64,000 nt of DNA, from positions 84,147 through 148,146 of the forward strand of contig NZ_FNAJ01000019.1 in the NCBI RefSeq assembly GCF_900101905.1, in the 5' to 3' direction. Both the position numbers and the translations under genes were made by a program. Origin of the DNA: Myxococcus virescens (lineage in GTDB: Bacteria; Myxococcota; Myxococcia; Myxococcales; Myxococcaceae). Below are positions 52,796 through 61,236 of this stretch, piece after piece (the first letter of the stretch is position 1; each line of letters opens with the position of its first letter). The notes beneath the pieces are model-generated. The model searched no databases. It was not told the origin of the DNA and saw only the letters and a list, made by a program, of their open reading frames with translations.

Positions 52796-54300
52796 GCTGT
52801 GACTACCGGATATTCGGGGCCGACGAGAAGCGTGCGTCGGCGAACGCGTCATTGCATGCACAGTCCTACGGATGGGGTCGATGAATACTGGGTTTGACCG
52901 GGCGAAAGAGGGGGAGTGTGTGCGGTTCCCTCTGTGATGCCATGCGGTCCGTTACGGGGTGCGGCAGAATTCTGGCGTGCTGGCTACGGCCGGCAAGAAT
53001 GGCAGGATGAGGGCCTTCGTCAAGTCGCTGGCTCAGACGTTGCGCTCGGTCTTGCGGAGCCGCTCGGAGCTGGCGCTGGAGAACCTGGCTCTTCGCCAGC
53101 AACTTGCAGTCTTCCGTGAGAAGCGCCCATCCCCGAGGTTTGCTCGGGGCGACCGCGTCTTCTGGGTCGTTCTCCAACGCCTCTGGCAGGAGTGGCGAAG
53201 ACCACTGTGCTTTGTGCAGCCGGCGACAGTGGTGAAGTGGCATCGGATGGGCTTTCGGCTCTTCTGGCGCTGGAAGTCCCGGAGTCGGCTGGGGCGGCCT
53301 CGGGCAACTCCTGAACTGCGCGCGTTGATTCGGCGCATGGCCGAAGCCAACCCGACATGGGGGGCTCCGCGCATTCACGGGGAGTTGCTGAAGTTGGGGA
53401 TGGAGGTAGGCCAGACAACGGTCGCTCGTTACATGCCCAGACCGAGAAGGGGAGCGCCGAAACCATCACCAACATGGCGGAACTTCTTGCGCTTGCATCT
53501 GGCGGAGTCCGCAGGGATGGACTTCTCTGTCATTCCGACTGCGACGTTTGGAGTGCTGTTGGGATTTGTGGTGGTGAGTCACCGAGACAGGCGAATCCTC
53601 CACCTCAATGTGACAGCGCACCCGACGGAAGAATGGACGAAGCAGCAGTTGCGAGAGGCCTTTCCCTGGGCCAGTGCTCCGAGGTACTTGCACCGAGATA
53701 GGGACAAGCTCTACTCCGAGGGCGTTCGCGCCACGCTTACCCATTTGGGGATTCGCGAGGTGCCGAGTGCAGCACGGTGTCCGTGGCAGAATCCCTATGC
53801 GGAGAGAGTCATCGGCTCGATACGTAGGGAGCTGCTGGACCATGTCGTCGTCCTGAACGAAACTCACGCTCGGCGCCTGCTGCGCGAGTACCAGCGCTAC
53901 TACAACGCGAGCCGGGCGCACCTGTCGCTCGGGAAAGATGCGCCCGAGACGCGTGAGATGCAGGGCCTGGGGCACGGAGCCAAGGTGATAGAGCTACGGG
54001 AAGTCTTCGGGCTCCACCACCGGTACGAGCGCCGCGCTGCGTAGAGTCTCGGTCCTTCCAACAGCACCCTCGCAGATTCGCGCATGCTGCACCAGCCTAC
54101 CTGCGTTCGCAGGACGGGAGGGAAGTGTCCACACGCCGGCAGAGAGGTGTTGAGGCGTCTGAGCCGGGCGTAATTCCGACCTCCATCAAATGGAAGAGAG
54201 GACCCAGCGGGCCGTCATGCGCATCGCTCACGTCATGACGCGCGTTTTGACGCAGCTTTGACGCACTCATGACGCAGCGACCGAATTTTGGGTAGGCACA
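52796..54300 (+). mobile_element. complete DDE-type insertion sequence of about 1.5 kb
   Basis: Left end tgtgactaccggatattcgg, right end the imperfect inverse of it (gcagcgaccgaattttgggtaggcaca). It carries one transposase gene and a long 3' tail (54045-54300). It lies 37 bases after the exporter operon. Related fragments occur at 41683-41970 and 62680-63472, and solo ends at several places. Confidence 0.75.
53007..54044 (+). CDS. integrase-core (IS3/IS481-like) transposase, apparently intact
   Basis: 345 residues from the ATG at 53007 (MRAFVKSLAQTL); an in-frame ATG at 52959 is possible. Helix-turn-helix region (ENLALRQQLAVF and RRMAEANPTWGAPRIHGELL), then the DDE core: Asp in GMDFSVIPTATFG, Asp in HRDRDKLYSEG, Glu in QNPYAERVIGSIRREL. 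The GVRATLTHLGIREVPSAARC stretch and the LSLGKDAP tail match its two broken relatives in this window. One frame, no frameshift needed. Confidence 0.88.
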   Translation: MRAFVKSLAQTLRSVLRSRSELALENLALRQQLAVFREKRPSPRFARGDRVFWVVLQRLWQEWRRPLCFVQPATVVKWHRMGFRLFWRWKSRSRLGRPRATPELRALIRRMAEANPTWGAPRIHGELLKLGMEVGQTTVARYMPRPRRGAPKPSPTWRNFLRLHLAESAGMDFSVIPTATFGVLLGFVVVSHRDRRILHLNVTAHPTEEWTKQQLREAFPWASAPRYLHRDRDKLYSEGVRATLTHLGIREVPSAARCPWQNPYAERVIGSIRRELLDHVVVLNETHARRLLREYQRYYNASRAHLSLGKDAPETREMQGLGHGAKVIELREVFGLHHRYERRAA

Positions 54301-54327
54301 CGCAGCGACCGAATTTTGGGTAGGCAC
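54272..54327 (+). repeat. tandem duplication of the IS right end (2 x 28 bases)
   Basis: acgcagcgaccgaattttgg followed by gtaggcac occurs at 54272-54299 and again, without a gap, at 54300-54327. A second element inserted against the first and then lost would leave this scar. Confidence 0.8.
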
Positions 54328-54345
54328 ACGGGTCGGGCGGCACTC

Positions 54346-54377
54346 TTGACGTAGTGTTGATATGACACTAAGGTGTC
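54346..54377 (+). promoter_or_regulatory. candidate promoter with palindromic operator for the RES gene
   Basis: TTGACG (54346-54351), 17 bases, TAAGGT (54369-54374). A palindrome GACAC-TAAG-GTGTC (54364-54377) overlaps the -10 box, where a bound repressor would block polymerase. The RES gene starts 15 bases further on. Confidence 0.5.
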
Positions 54378-54392
54378 GACGGCTGAAAGAAC

Positions 54393-55886
54393 ATGACCCA
54401 CGGCAAGACACCTGATGACAGCGTAGGAACGAAGCGCATCTGCTCAGACTGCGTTGGCGAGTCGTATCTCAAAGCCGTCATCGTGGCCCGAGCGGAGCTG
54501 GCGACCTGCTCCTACTGTGAGAATGAAGGGCCCACAGAGGCGATTGAAGATTTGGCCGCCCGTGTCGAGCTGGCGTTCGAGAGTCACTACCGCCGCACAT
54601 CGACAGAGCCGGACGGCTTTGAGTACATGATGTCGAAGGACCCCGAGTCCAGTTACGAATGGGAGCGCCATGGGGAGCCCGTGGTGGACGTCATCGCGGA
54701 AGCGGCGGGGATCGAGCTGGAGCCGGCAGAGGACATTCGCGCCATTCTTGACGAACGCACCTCCAGTCATGACCCGCGCGATGCGTGGGAGGAGCCGCCG
54801 TTCGACTCAGAGGCACAGTACGAGCCTGCCCGGTTGAGCGATGCAGAGCTCCAGATGGACTGGGGCGATTTCGAGAAGAGTTTGAAGACCGAGGCCCGGT
54901 ACTTCAGCCGCTCGGCCGAGAAAATCCTGGCGGCAACGTTTCACGGCATCGATGGGTTGCGCGACCGGAGTGGACGTCCTGCGCTGGTTGAGGCTGGCCC
55001 TGGCCAGTCCATTGATGCGCTCTTCCGGGCGCGGGTCTTCCAATCCGACGAAAAGCTAGAGGCAGCACTACGTCACCCAGAGAAGGAACTGGGCCCTCCT
55101 CCATCCGCTATCGCACCAGGTTTGCGGATGAACTCCCGGGGCATCTCTGTGTTCTACGGGACGAACACACCGGCGACCGCGCTGGCGGAGGTTCGGCCAC
55201 CTGTAGGCAGTCAGGTCGTTGTCGGTAAATTCTCACTGCTTCGACCGCTTCGACTGCTGGATTTGACTGTCCTTCGCAACATCTATGTCATGGGCAGCGA
55301 CTTCGATCCTGAGTTCATAGGCAAGCTCAAGCATGCCATGTTCCTGGAGCACCTGAGTCACCGTATCACGATGCCCATCATGCCTGACGATGAGGCTATC
55401 GAATATCTGCCGACGCAGGTCATTGCTGACTATCTAGCCTCCATGGATGCACCTTCTATCGACGGGATCATCTACCCGTCGGCGCAGGCGAGTTCAGGGC
55501 AACTCAACATCGTCCTGTTCCACAAATCCGCACGGGTGCAGCCTTCGGAGCTGCCAAAGGAAGCAACAGTCAGGGTGTCTCTTGAGAGCTATTCAGAGGA
55601 TGGTGCAGAACCCGACTACACCATCTACGTGACGCCACCGAAGTCCACCCCCTCGAAGCCCTCTGTTGCCAAGTCCTTTTGGGACATTCAGACACCTGAC
55701 GGAAGGTATGGCGACGCTCGCGTGCCTGCACTGTGCCTCGACCCAACCACCTTGGAGGTCCACCGAATCACGGCGATCCAGGTCGTTTCGGAGGCCCATC
55801 CCGTCAGGCATCACGTCTTCCCACCTGAGTCGGATTCGGGCGCCCAGGCTGGCGAAGAGGAGCCGGATGACCCGTTTCCGTTTTGA
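54393..55886 (+). CDS. RES-domain protein with HEPN/RES-type N-terminal region
   Basis: 497 residues. The N-terminus has paired Cys (ICSDCVGESYLKA and CSYCENEG) and helical, acidic sequence typical of HEPN/RES N-terminal domain proteins. The RES domain spans about 235-400: LRMNSRGISVFYGTNTPATA, LAEVRPPVGS, then LASMDAPSIDGIIYPSAQA. RES toxins in characterised systems degrade NAD+; the larger HEPN-RES forms are uncharacterised but often sit near mobile DNA, as here. No antitoxin gene is adjacent. GC content is lower than in neighbouring genes, suggesting transfer. Confidence 0.85.
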   Translation: MTHGKTPDDSVGTKRICSDCVGESYLKAVIVARAELATCSYCENEGPTEAIEDLAARVELAFESHYRRTSTEPDGFEYMMSKDPESSYEWERHGEPVVDVIAEAAGIELEPAEDIRAILDERTSSHDPRDAWEEPPFDSEAQYEPARLSDAELQMDWGDFEKSLKTEARYFSRSAEKILAATFHGIDGLRDRSGRPALVEAGPGQSIDALFRARVFQSDEKLEAALRHPEKELGPPPSAIAPGLRMNSRGISVFYGTNTPATALAEVRPPVGSQVVVGKFSLLRPLRLLDLTVLRNIYVMGSDFDPEFIGKLKHAMFLEHLSHRITMPIMPDDEAIEYLPTQVIADYLASMDAPSIDGIIYPSAQASSGQLNIVLFHKSARVQPSELPKEATVRVSLESYSEDGAEPDYTIYVTPPKSTPSKPSVAKSFWDIQTPDGRYGDARVPALCLDPTTLEVHRITAIQVVSEAHPVRHHVFPPESDSGAQAGEEEPDDPFPF

Positions 55887-56077
55887 AGTACAGCCGGTCA
55901 TTTCGGGCGGCTTGGCCATCTTGCGAACAAGAGCTAGGCCCTTGCGATAGGCGTCGTCAGCGGAAGCACCGCCCCAAGTGCCCATGTCCACAGTGGGCGC
56001 CAGTCAGCACCATGGGCAGCCTTCTCCTCGTACTGTGCCATGGCTGTAAAGTTGCCGAGGAGCCGAAGGGGCGTGCG

Positions 56078-56326
56078 TCATGATGCTGCCTTCAATTCCT
56101 CCAAGAGCCTGTTCAAATCAGCTTGGATGTTCAGCTCCACGGCTCGGATGTTCAGCCCCACGGCGCTATGCAAGAGCGCGGTGTCAAGGTAGTCAATCAC
56201 TTGCGAGCGCTTCTCTGGCGGAATGTCTTTCGGTTCCGCTTTGGAGAGCGCCTTGTTTAGCGCTTCAACTTCGTCGGGAGAGAGTTTGTATCCGACCGGC
56301 AATGCAAGAAAATCGCTCAACGTCAT
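56078..56326 (-). CDS. small hypothetical protein
   Basis: 82 residues from the ATG at 56326 (MTLSDFLALPVGYKL); an ATG four codons earlier is possible. Helical, charged: SPDEVEALNKALSKAEPKDI, then a duplicated-looking heptad pattern NIRAVELNIQADLNRLLEEL. No family recognised. It lies about 190 bases after the RES gene on the opposite strand. Whether it is linked to that toxin is unknown. Confidence 0.5.
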   Translation of the reverse strand: MTLSDFLALPVGYKLSPDEVEALNKALSKAEPKDIPPEKRSQVIDYLDTALLHSAVGLNIRAVELNIQADLNRLLEELKAAS

Positions 56327-57161
56327 TGTGCGCCCCATCGCAGGCCCCGAACGCTCCGAGTCTGCGCAGTGAACAAGCAACCAGTTCCCCACCAGCACCA
56401 CAGCCCACCAAACGCCAACGTTGAATCGTAGCAGCTCGGGCTGAGGATGTGGTTCTCGACGCACTCAAGCGCGGGAGCCATATCAAGGTTCGGCACCCAA
56501 GCGGTTGGCGGAAGTCCGCAAGTCGGCACTCCGCATGGAAGTTTAAAGCCGCCTGACGAGGCGAGCTGGCAGCTCCGCCTGGCTCTGGAGGGGCGAATTT
56601 GAAGGCGCGAAGCGTGCTGCTCGCGCATTTCTCGCTCCTGGTGTCAGCCGTCGCATGTCGGCTCGCGTAGCCGAAGGTGACGGGGTTCCGCCCGCGCGGC
56701 TGGTGCTCGTTCACGCGCTGCCTATTGCGGCGGGCGGCAGCGCAGCCCCGACTTGGCGGTTCCGCGGAGCCGCCGTGGGTCGGTCAGGGCGGACTTCTCC
56801 TTGGGCCCCTCAACGGCTCAGCCACAGGAGGAGGGGCGCGTGCGGGCGGGTTCTGGGCTCGTCGTTCTGGTCCAGAAACCTCGTTCGGGCGTACGCGCCC
56901 CTCGTGGAGAAGTGGAGTGAGGCGGGGACAGAGGGCTCTACGCCTGTCGAGACAGTCTGAGGGCCGTCTGGGAGGGTCTGGGCCGCGCGACGAAATCGCG
57001 AGTACCCGGTAAGCCCCCGCAGCGTTTCGCTCCCTCGGTTAACAGCCACGAGGGGCCAATCCGTCGCCGAATGGCTCCGAGCCGTCTTGGAGACAGGGAA
57101 GCGAAGCAACCCCGGAAGGTACGACATCGAAAGCCAGGGATTGTCAGAATCGGTCGCCCGA

Positions 57162-57187
57162 AGTGGTTAACAAAACTGTTAACCACT
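57162..57187. repeat. inverted repeat with 10-base arms and a 6-base centre
   Basis: AGTGGTTAAC (57162-57171), aaaact, GTTAACCACT (57178-57187). This spacing resembles core sites of tyrosine recombinases, but also operators. No integrase gene is nearby. Confidence 0.55.
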
Positions 57188-57385
57188 CTCGGCCTCTCTC
57201 TCCCCAAAATGGGCGCAGGAGCGCTTCAGAGAGCCCAGTCGGCGGCGGAGAAGAGGGGGCATCGCGCTCTGCAGGGAAGAGAGCCGAGAGCGCCCTCTTC
57301 AGTACTGCGAGCCAAAATCCCTTGAGATTCAGGGGCTTAAGCACGAAGGCCCCGCGATTTTCATCGCGAGGCCCGTGTAAAACAA

Positions 57386-57413
57386 AAGGGCCCTACCGGT
57401 TGGTAGGGCCCTT
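57386..57413 (-). terminator. strong intrinsic terminator without an obvious gene
   Basis: Perfect 12-base stem AAGGGCCCTACC / GGTAGGGCCCTT with loop ggtt. On the minus strand it is followed by TTTTGTTTTAC, an excellent T-tract. No coding frame ends just upstream on that strand, so the transcript it ends is unknown. Confidence 0.75.
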
Positions 57414-57776
57414 CGTTCAGCTCCCCGACTGAAGCCCTGCGCGAACTTGTTCTCGGCCTTCTCTCCAGAGACTGCGACGGAAAACACGAGAAAAATCCTG
57501 GGGTTAGGCGAACTCGGGAAAATTCGGGGTCCGATTGAGTCTCCGCAAACTTCGGTGCGGCTACTCCCGACTATCGCGAATTGGGGATGGCGTCCAGAAT
57601 CCCCAGAGTGAGGGGGTGTGGGATGTTGGACCGGAGTGACGCTTGATGCCCTGGGCCTGCGTCCCCCGCGTTCGCCGCTGACGACTACCTCCCTTGGGGG
57701 ATTCCCCGCCCGCGCGCCCGACGCCTACTGCTGGCGGAGGAGGCCCCCGCCATGCCGCGGCGGCTGAGGCGCTCGT

Positions 57777-57805
57777 GACGCAGCGACCGAGTTTAGGGGA
57801 GGCAC
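57777..57805 (+). repeat. diverged solo right end of the local insertion sequence
   Basis: gacgcagcgaccgagtttag followed by gggaggcac differs at a few positions from the intact end at 54271-54300. Confidence 0.6.
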
Positions 57806-57865
57806 GGAGGCTGGTTGACCCGTCTGGCGGGGAAAGCCCAGACTCCCCCAGGAGGGAGTCGGGAC

Positions 57866-58114
57866 ATGCTGAGCCTGAGTTTTAAAGAGTGGGTGATGGG
57901 GCTCTTCCGGGCCGGATTCGGTGGTTGGTGGAACGCACCGGCTCCAGTGGTCCTCTCCTCCCTCGTGGAGCCCACGCCACCTCCGCCCTCTACCACTTCC
58001 CTCTCCGTAGTGGAGGCCCAGCCGCCCGTGAAGCCGAAGAAGAAGCGGAAGCGCTCTGAGAGTGCTGTTTGGGCCTGGAATGCCCGGCTCCGCTCTCCCG
58101 AGGCAGACGCGTAG
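57866..58114 (+). CDS. small basic protein, doubtful
   Basis: 82 residues from the ATG at 57866, which has GGAGGGAG upstream. Starts MLSLSFKEWVMGLFRAGFGG, then a Pro-rich stretch and a strongly basic segment (KPKKKRKRSESAVW). It lies between two solo IS ends, so it may be a passenger or remnant. No family recognised. Confidence 0.4.
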   Translation: MLSLSFKEWVMGLFRAGFGGWWNAPAPVVLSSLVEPTPPPPSTTSLSVVEAQPPVKPKKKRKRSESAVWAWNARLRSPEADA

Positions 58115-58579
58115 CCCGTCAGCTCGCGGCACCGGGACGGGGCTTGGCTCGACGTCAGCTCGGTCCCTGGTTGCCGAGCACCGGCCGGAAATCCCCGTCA
58201 CGGAGGGGCTCCGCCATGGGGCCTCCTGAAGCGCATGGTCCGCTGCCGTGAGGTTCAGTTCCCTGGCGCCAGCCGGTGAGGTTGTGGGCATCACCGGCAG
58301 GCCCTTGGGGCCCGGAACGACGCTTCCATGATGCTGCGGTTGGACGTGCCGCTGGCCAAGCGGATGACGCCCGATGTCCGTCTCGCACAGATGGAGGGCA
58401 GGCAAGATGATGACCATGCGCGCCTCGCTCACTCGCGTTGACGCACTGTCGAAGGTGGCCTTGAAGCACCCATGGCGCGGCGACCGAGTCTTGGGTAGTC
58501 ACAGGAGGTACACTCCACTGCCGGTGGACTTCATCCGCCATCCCACCGATGCGCGGAGTCTTCCAACCACGGGGGAAAC
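58115..58579. other. 465-base intergenic stretch
   Basis: No confident gene. A short frame near 58326-58410 (MLRLDVPLAKRMTPDVRLAQ) may be a gene tail. The end holds a solo IS end and its flank, similar to 41505-41597. Confidence 0.45.
58475..58503 (+). repeat. diverged solo right end of the local insertion sequence
   Basis: gcgcggcgaccgagtcttgg followed by gtagtcaca. The preceding 80 bases (gcgcctcgctcactcgcgtt onward) resemble the flank of the solo end at 41568. Confidence 0.6.
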
Positions 58580-59017
58580 ATGGGCGCGCGAAGCACTATC
58601 GAGCGATGGCTGGAGCGCATCGAAGCCAGCCTCAGCGTAGGCGTGACCCTTGGCACGGCCGTCGTTGCCGTGCTCGGGCTCGCAGCGTTCCTCCTGGCAA
58701 TTGTGCACAGGGGGCTCTTGGGAGGAACCCTCGACGCTACCGCCATCGGGCACCTGCTCGATGTCGGGTTGGTGGTGTTCATCGCGCTCGAGCTCTTCAA
58801 GATTGGAATCGCACATCTGCGCAACCGCAGCATCGTGCCAACGGTGATGGAGGCCGCGCTGATCGCGGTCGTCAGAAAGATTGTGGTGATGGAACTCGAC
58901 GCGGAAACTTTTCCGAGGGTCCTACCCCTCTCGCTGCTCCTGCTGTCCGTCGGCGCCACCTGGTTCCTGGTCCATCGGTCCCACGCCAGCGTTGGCCCTA
59001 CTTCGAACCGCGAATAG
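58580..59017 (+). CDS. PsiE-like small membrane protein
   Basis: 145 residues. Four hydrophobic segments: AVVAVLGLAAFLLAIV, IGHLLDVGLVVFIALELF, VMEAALIAVVRKIVVM and LPLSLLLLSVGATWFLV. The pattern, with charged VRKIVVMELD between helices 3 and 4, is that of the phosphate-starvation-inducible PsiE family, whose role is unclear. Stands alone; the IS end lies 80 bases upstream. Confidence 0.75.
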   Translation: MGARSTIERWLERIEASLSVGVTLGTAVVAVLGLAAFLLAIVHRGLLGGTLDATAIGHLLDVGLVVFIALELFKIGIAHLRNRSIVPTVMEAALIAVVRKIVVMELDAETFPRVLPLSLLLLSVGATWFLVHRSHASVGPTSNRE

Positions 59018-59076
59018 ACGGTGAAGCTGCGTCCCGATGCTGATGGCTCCCGCTGCAGCGAGGCAAAGCGCCTTCG

Positions 59077-61089
59077 CTACTTCCTCGGTCGCTTGAAGAG
59101 GTCTCCAAGGCCCTTGCGTGCTCGGTTCACCGGGTTATCGCTCCCTTGCTGCCGCAGCCCCCCTGGCAGCAGGCCCTTGGCGACGTCCAGCGTGCTGCCA
59201 GGCTTCACCTCAGGCGCTCTGAGCGTGCCCGTGATCGTGAGTGGGATCGTCACCGGCGCCTTCATTGGAATCGCACCGCGGGTGATGGCCGAGACGAACT
59301 GCTCGGAAGCGTTGATCGTGCCCTTGAGCTCCAGGCGCTGATCGAGGCCCACCCGGCCATCCAGGGTCCCGTTGCCAATGTCCGACTGGAACGCCATGGG
59401 CTTTGTAAACGCGACCCATCCGCCCTGGACCCGGAACTGCGCGCTCAGGTCGTTCAGTCGGGTGCCCTGCGCCGCTCTCTGGACCGTGCCAGTCGCGTCC
59501 TTGAGCCCCAGTACCTCCAAGCCCCGCGTCAGTACCGGAGCCACCTCCGCACCGACGTCTGCGGTCGTGAGGGCACCGTCGCGAAGCTGCACGCTCCCGC
59601 CGCCGGTGACGCTGTCCCGCGCTTGGGCCCAATCCACGCCGGTACCGGTGAGCTGAAGCTCGCCGCTGGCTTGGCCCCTCAGTGACGGTTGTCCCGAAAG
59701 CGACTGGAAGGCCTTCGCGGTGTCCATTCCGGCGAGGACCACCTTGAGTGTCCACTCCGGCTGCTGCTTGGTGAGGTCCACCCGCGTCCCCGTGAGGTCA
59801 GCGTGCCCGCCATAGAGCGTTGCGCCACCACGCTGCACGAGGAGCACGCCGTCATCCAGCCTCGCCTGCGCGTCGACGTCGGTGGCCACGAGCGCACCGT
59901 GGTGGAGCTTCGCCAGCTTGAGTGTTCCTCCCACATCGACCTCCCCAAGCTGCGCGCGCACCGAGGCAGGCAGCGCGGTGGCCGATGCTTCATCCTTCGG
60001 CTGCGGTGGCAGCACTCCGAGCAGGTGCTTCACGTCGAACTCCTGCCCTTGCAACGCGAAGCGCACGCGCGTGGGCGCCATCCAGGCCGAGGCCGTGCCG
60101 CCGAGCTGGACGCCGGGGCCCTTGAGCGCAATCTGCGTGAAGTCCACCTTCGCCGCCTTCACATGGGCCGGGTCGATGCGCGAGGTGAATGCGAACGAGC
60201 CGCTCGCCGGCTCACCACGAAGCTTCAACGCTCTCGCTGAGCCATGGCCCGAGAGCGCGTACGCGCCCTGGTCGGTCTTCACATCCGCGCCGATGTCCAT
60301 CCGGCCGCCCGTGAAATAACCAGCCGCCTTCGGGGGCAGGAAGTTCCGGAATGCGTTCACGGAGAGGTCCTTGCCGCGCAGGTGCAGCGTCACCTCGGGT
60401 ACCGGCTGGCCGGGCTGGAGCTTCCCGGCGGGGAGCGGGTCGACCTTGAAGTCCACCGTCACGTTCTGCTCCGATGCGGCGAGCGCTGCCCTCATGGCGC
60501 CCTCGAGCGCCAGTCCCGGTCCGAGGCCCTTCAATTCCACGTCGATGTCCCGAAGCACGACCGCGGCGGTGCCACCGGCCGCCTGCAGGTCCGTCACATT
60601 CACGACGCCATCTCGAATCCGAAGGTCCTCGACGAACGCCCCTCGCTCGGACTCGGAGCGGGTGCTCCCGAGTGATTCGTGGTTCCACGTCCCGTCTTCG
60701 CGCCGCACCAGGTTCAGCTTCGTGGCATCGAGCTTCAGCGCGCTCACGCGCACATCCTTGCCGAGACTCCGAATCAGCGGCCAGAGCTGAACGGTCGCAG
60801 TCGCACGTGGAGCCTCCAGGAACGGTGGCTCGTTGCCGTCACCCTCGACCCGCAGGTTCATGAGCGTGGCGCCGGGCGTCGGAAGCCAGTGGGCATCAAG
60901 CTTTTCGACGCTCACAGGACGGCCGAGGGAGCTGGTGGCGATGGCCTCGAGCTGCCCGCGCAGACGCTCGGCGATCCACGACGGCTTCAGGGCCAGCGCA
61001 CCGGCAGCCAGCACCAGCACGGCGGCCGCGACACCGAGCGCGACCTTCAAGCCACGGCGGACGGAGTGCGCGGTTCTCTTCATGCCCAT
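59077..61089 (-). CDS. AsmA-family envelope protein
   Basis: 670 residues from the ATG at 61089; the ATG two codons later fits equally well. A single N-terminal membrane helix (VALGVAAAVLVLAAGALAL) precedes the AsmA start (LKPSWIAERLRGQLEAIATS, then LGRPVSVEKLDAHWLPTPGA). Long beta-rich repeats follow, with the AsmA_2-like end (SGQPSLRGQASGELQLTGTG, then GTRLNDLSAQFRVQGGWVAF). Related proteins form hydrophobic grooves thought to carry lipids between membranes. The basic tail is RKGLGDLFKRPRK. Confidence 0.88.
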   Translation of the reverse strand: MGMKRTAHSVRRGLKVALGVAAAVLVLAAGALALKPSWIAERLRGQLEAIATSSLGRPVSVEKLDAHWLPTPGATLMNLRVEGDGNEPPFLEAPRATATVQLWPLIRSLGKDVRVSALKLDATKLNLVRREDGTWNHESLGSTRSESERGAFVEDLRIRDGVVNVTDLQAAGGTAAVVLRDIDVELKGLGPGLALEGAMRAALAASEQNVTVDFKVDPLPAGKLQPGQPVPEVTLHLRGKDLSVNAFRNFLPPKAAGYFTGGRMDIGADVKTDQGAYALSGHGSARALKLRGEPASGSFAFTSRIDPAHVKAAKVDFTQIALKGPGVQLGGTASAWMAPTRVRFALQGQEFDVKHLLGVLPPQPKDEASATALPASVRAQLGEVDVGGTLKLAKLHHGALVATDVDAQARLDDGVLLVQRGGATLYGGHADLTGTRVDLTKQQPEWTLKVVLAGMDTAKAFQSLSGQPSLRGQASGELQLTGTGVDWAQARDSVTGGGSVQLRDGALTTADVGAEVAPVLTRGLEVLGLKDATGTVQRAAQGTRLNDLSAQFRVQGGWVAFTKPMAFQSDIGNGTLDGRVGLDQRLELKGTINASEQFVSAITRGAIPMKAPVTIPLTITGTLRAPEVKPGSTLDVAKGLLPGGLRQQGSDNPVNRARKGLGDLFKRPRK

Positions 61090-61236
61090 GTAAGATGAGC
61101 GGCCCCTGGCCCCGCGGAGCCCCCAGTCAACCAGGCTCCTCTTGGGCCGCGCCTGCAAGAGACGGCTGTCTCGCCGCCCGTGCGCATTGCCCCTTTGTCG
61201 ACCGCCGCCGCGCCGTCTGCTCGGACCGGAGCGGGC

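Larger units (their letters stand above)
56465..57865. other. 1.4-kb stretch without a confident gene
   Basis: Several frames are open but none has a good start or a recognisable product. One minus-strand frame (57144-57344, LNLKGFWLAVLKRALSALFP) reads plausibly and may be a gene remnant. The stretch contains an inverted repeat, a hairpin near 57340-57372 (GGCCTCGCGAT and its partner) and a very strong terminator, each listed or mentioned separately. It may be an integration junction or hold a non-coding RNA. Confidence 0.45.

Noticed and set aside
56655..57012. Overlapping plus-strand frames of about 100 codons
   Set aside because: No ribosome-binding site, atypical Arg/Trp/Gly composition and no recognisable product.
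57310..57372. tRNA-like or tmRNA-like element near the GGCCTCGCGAT hairpin
   Set aside because: No T-loop consensus, anticodon arm or CCA-compatible acceptor could be formed.
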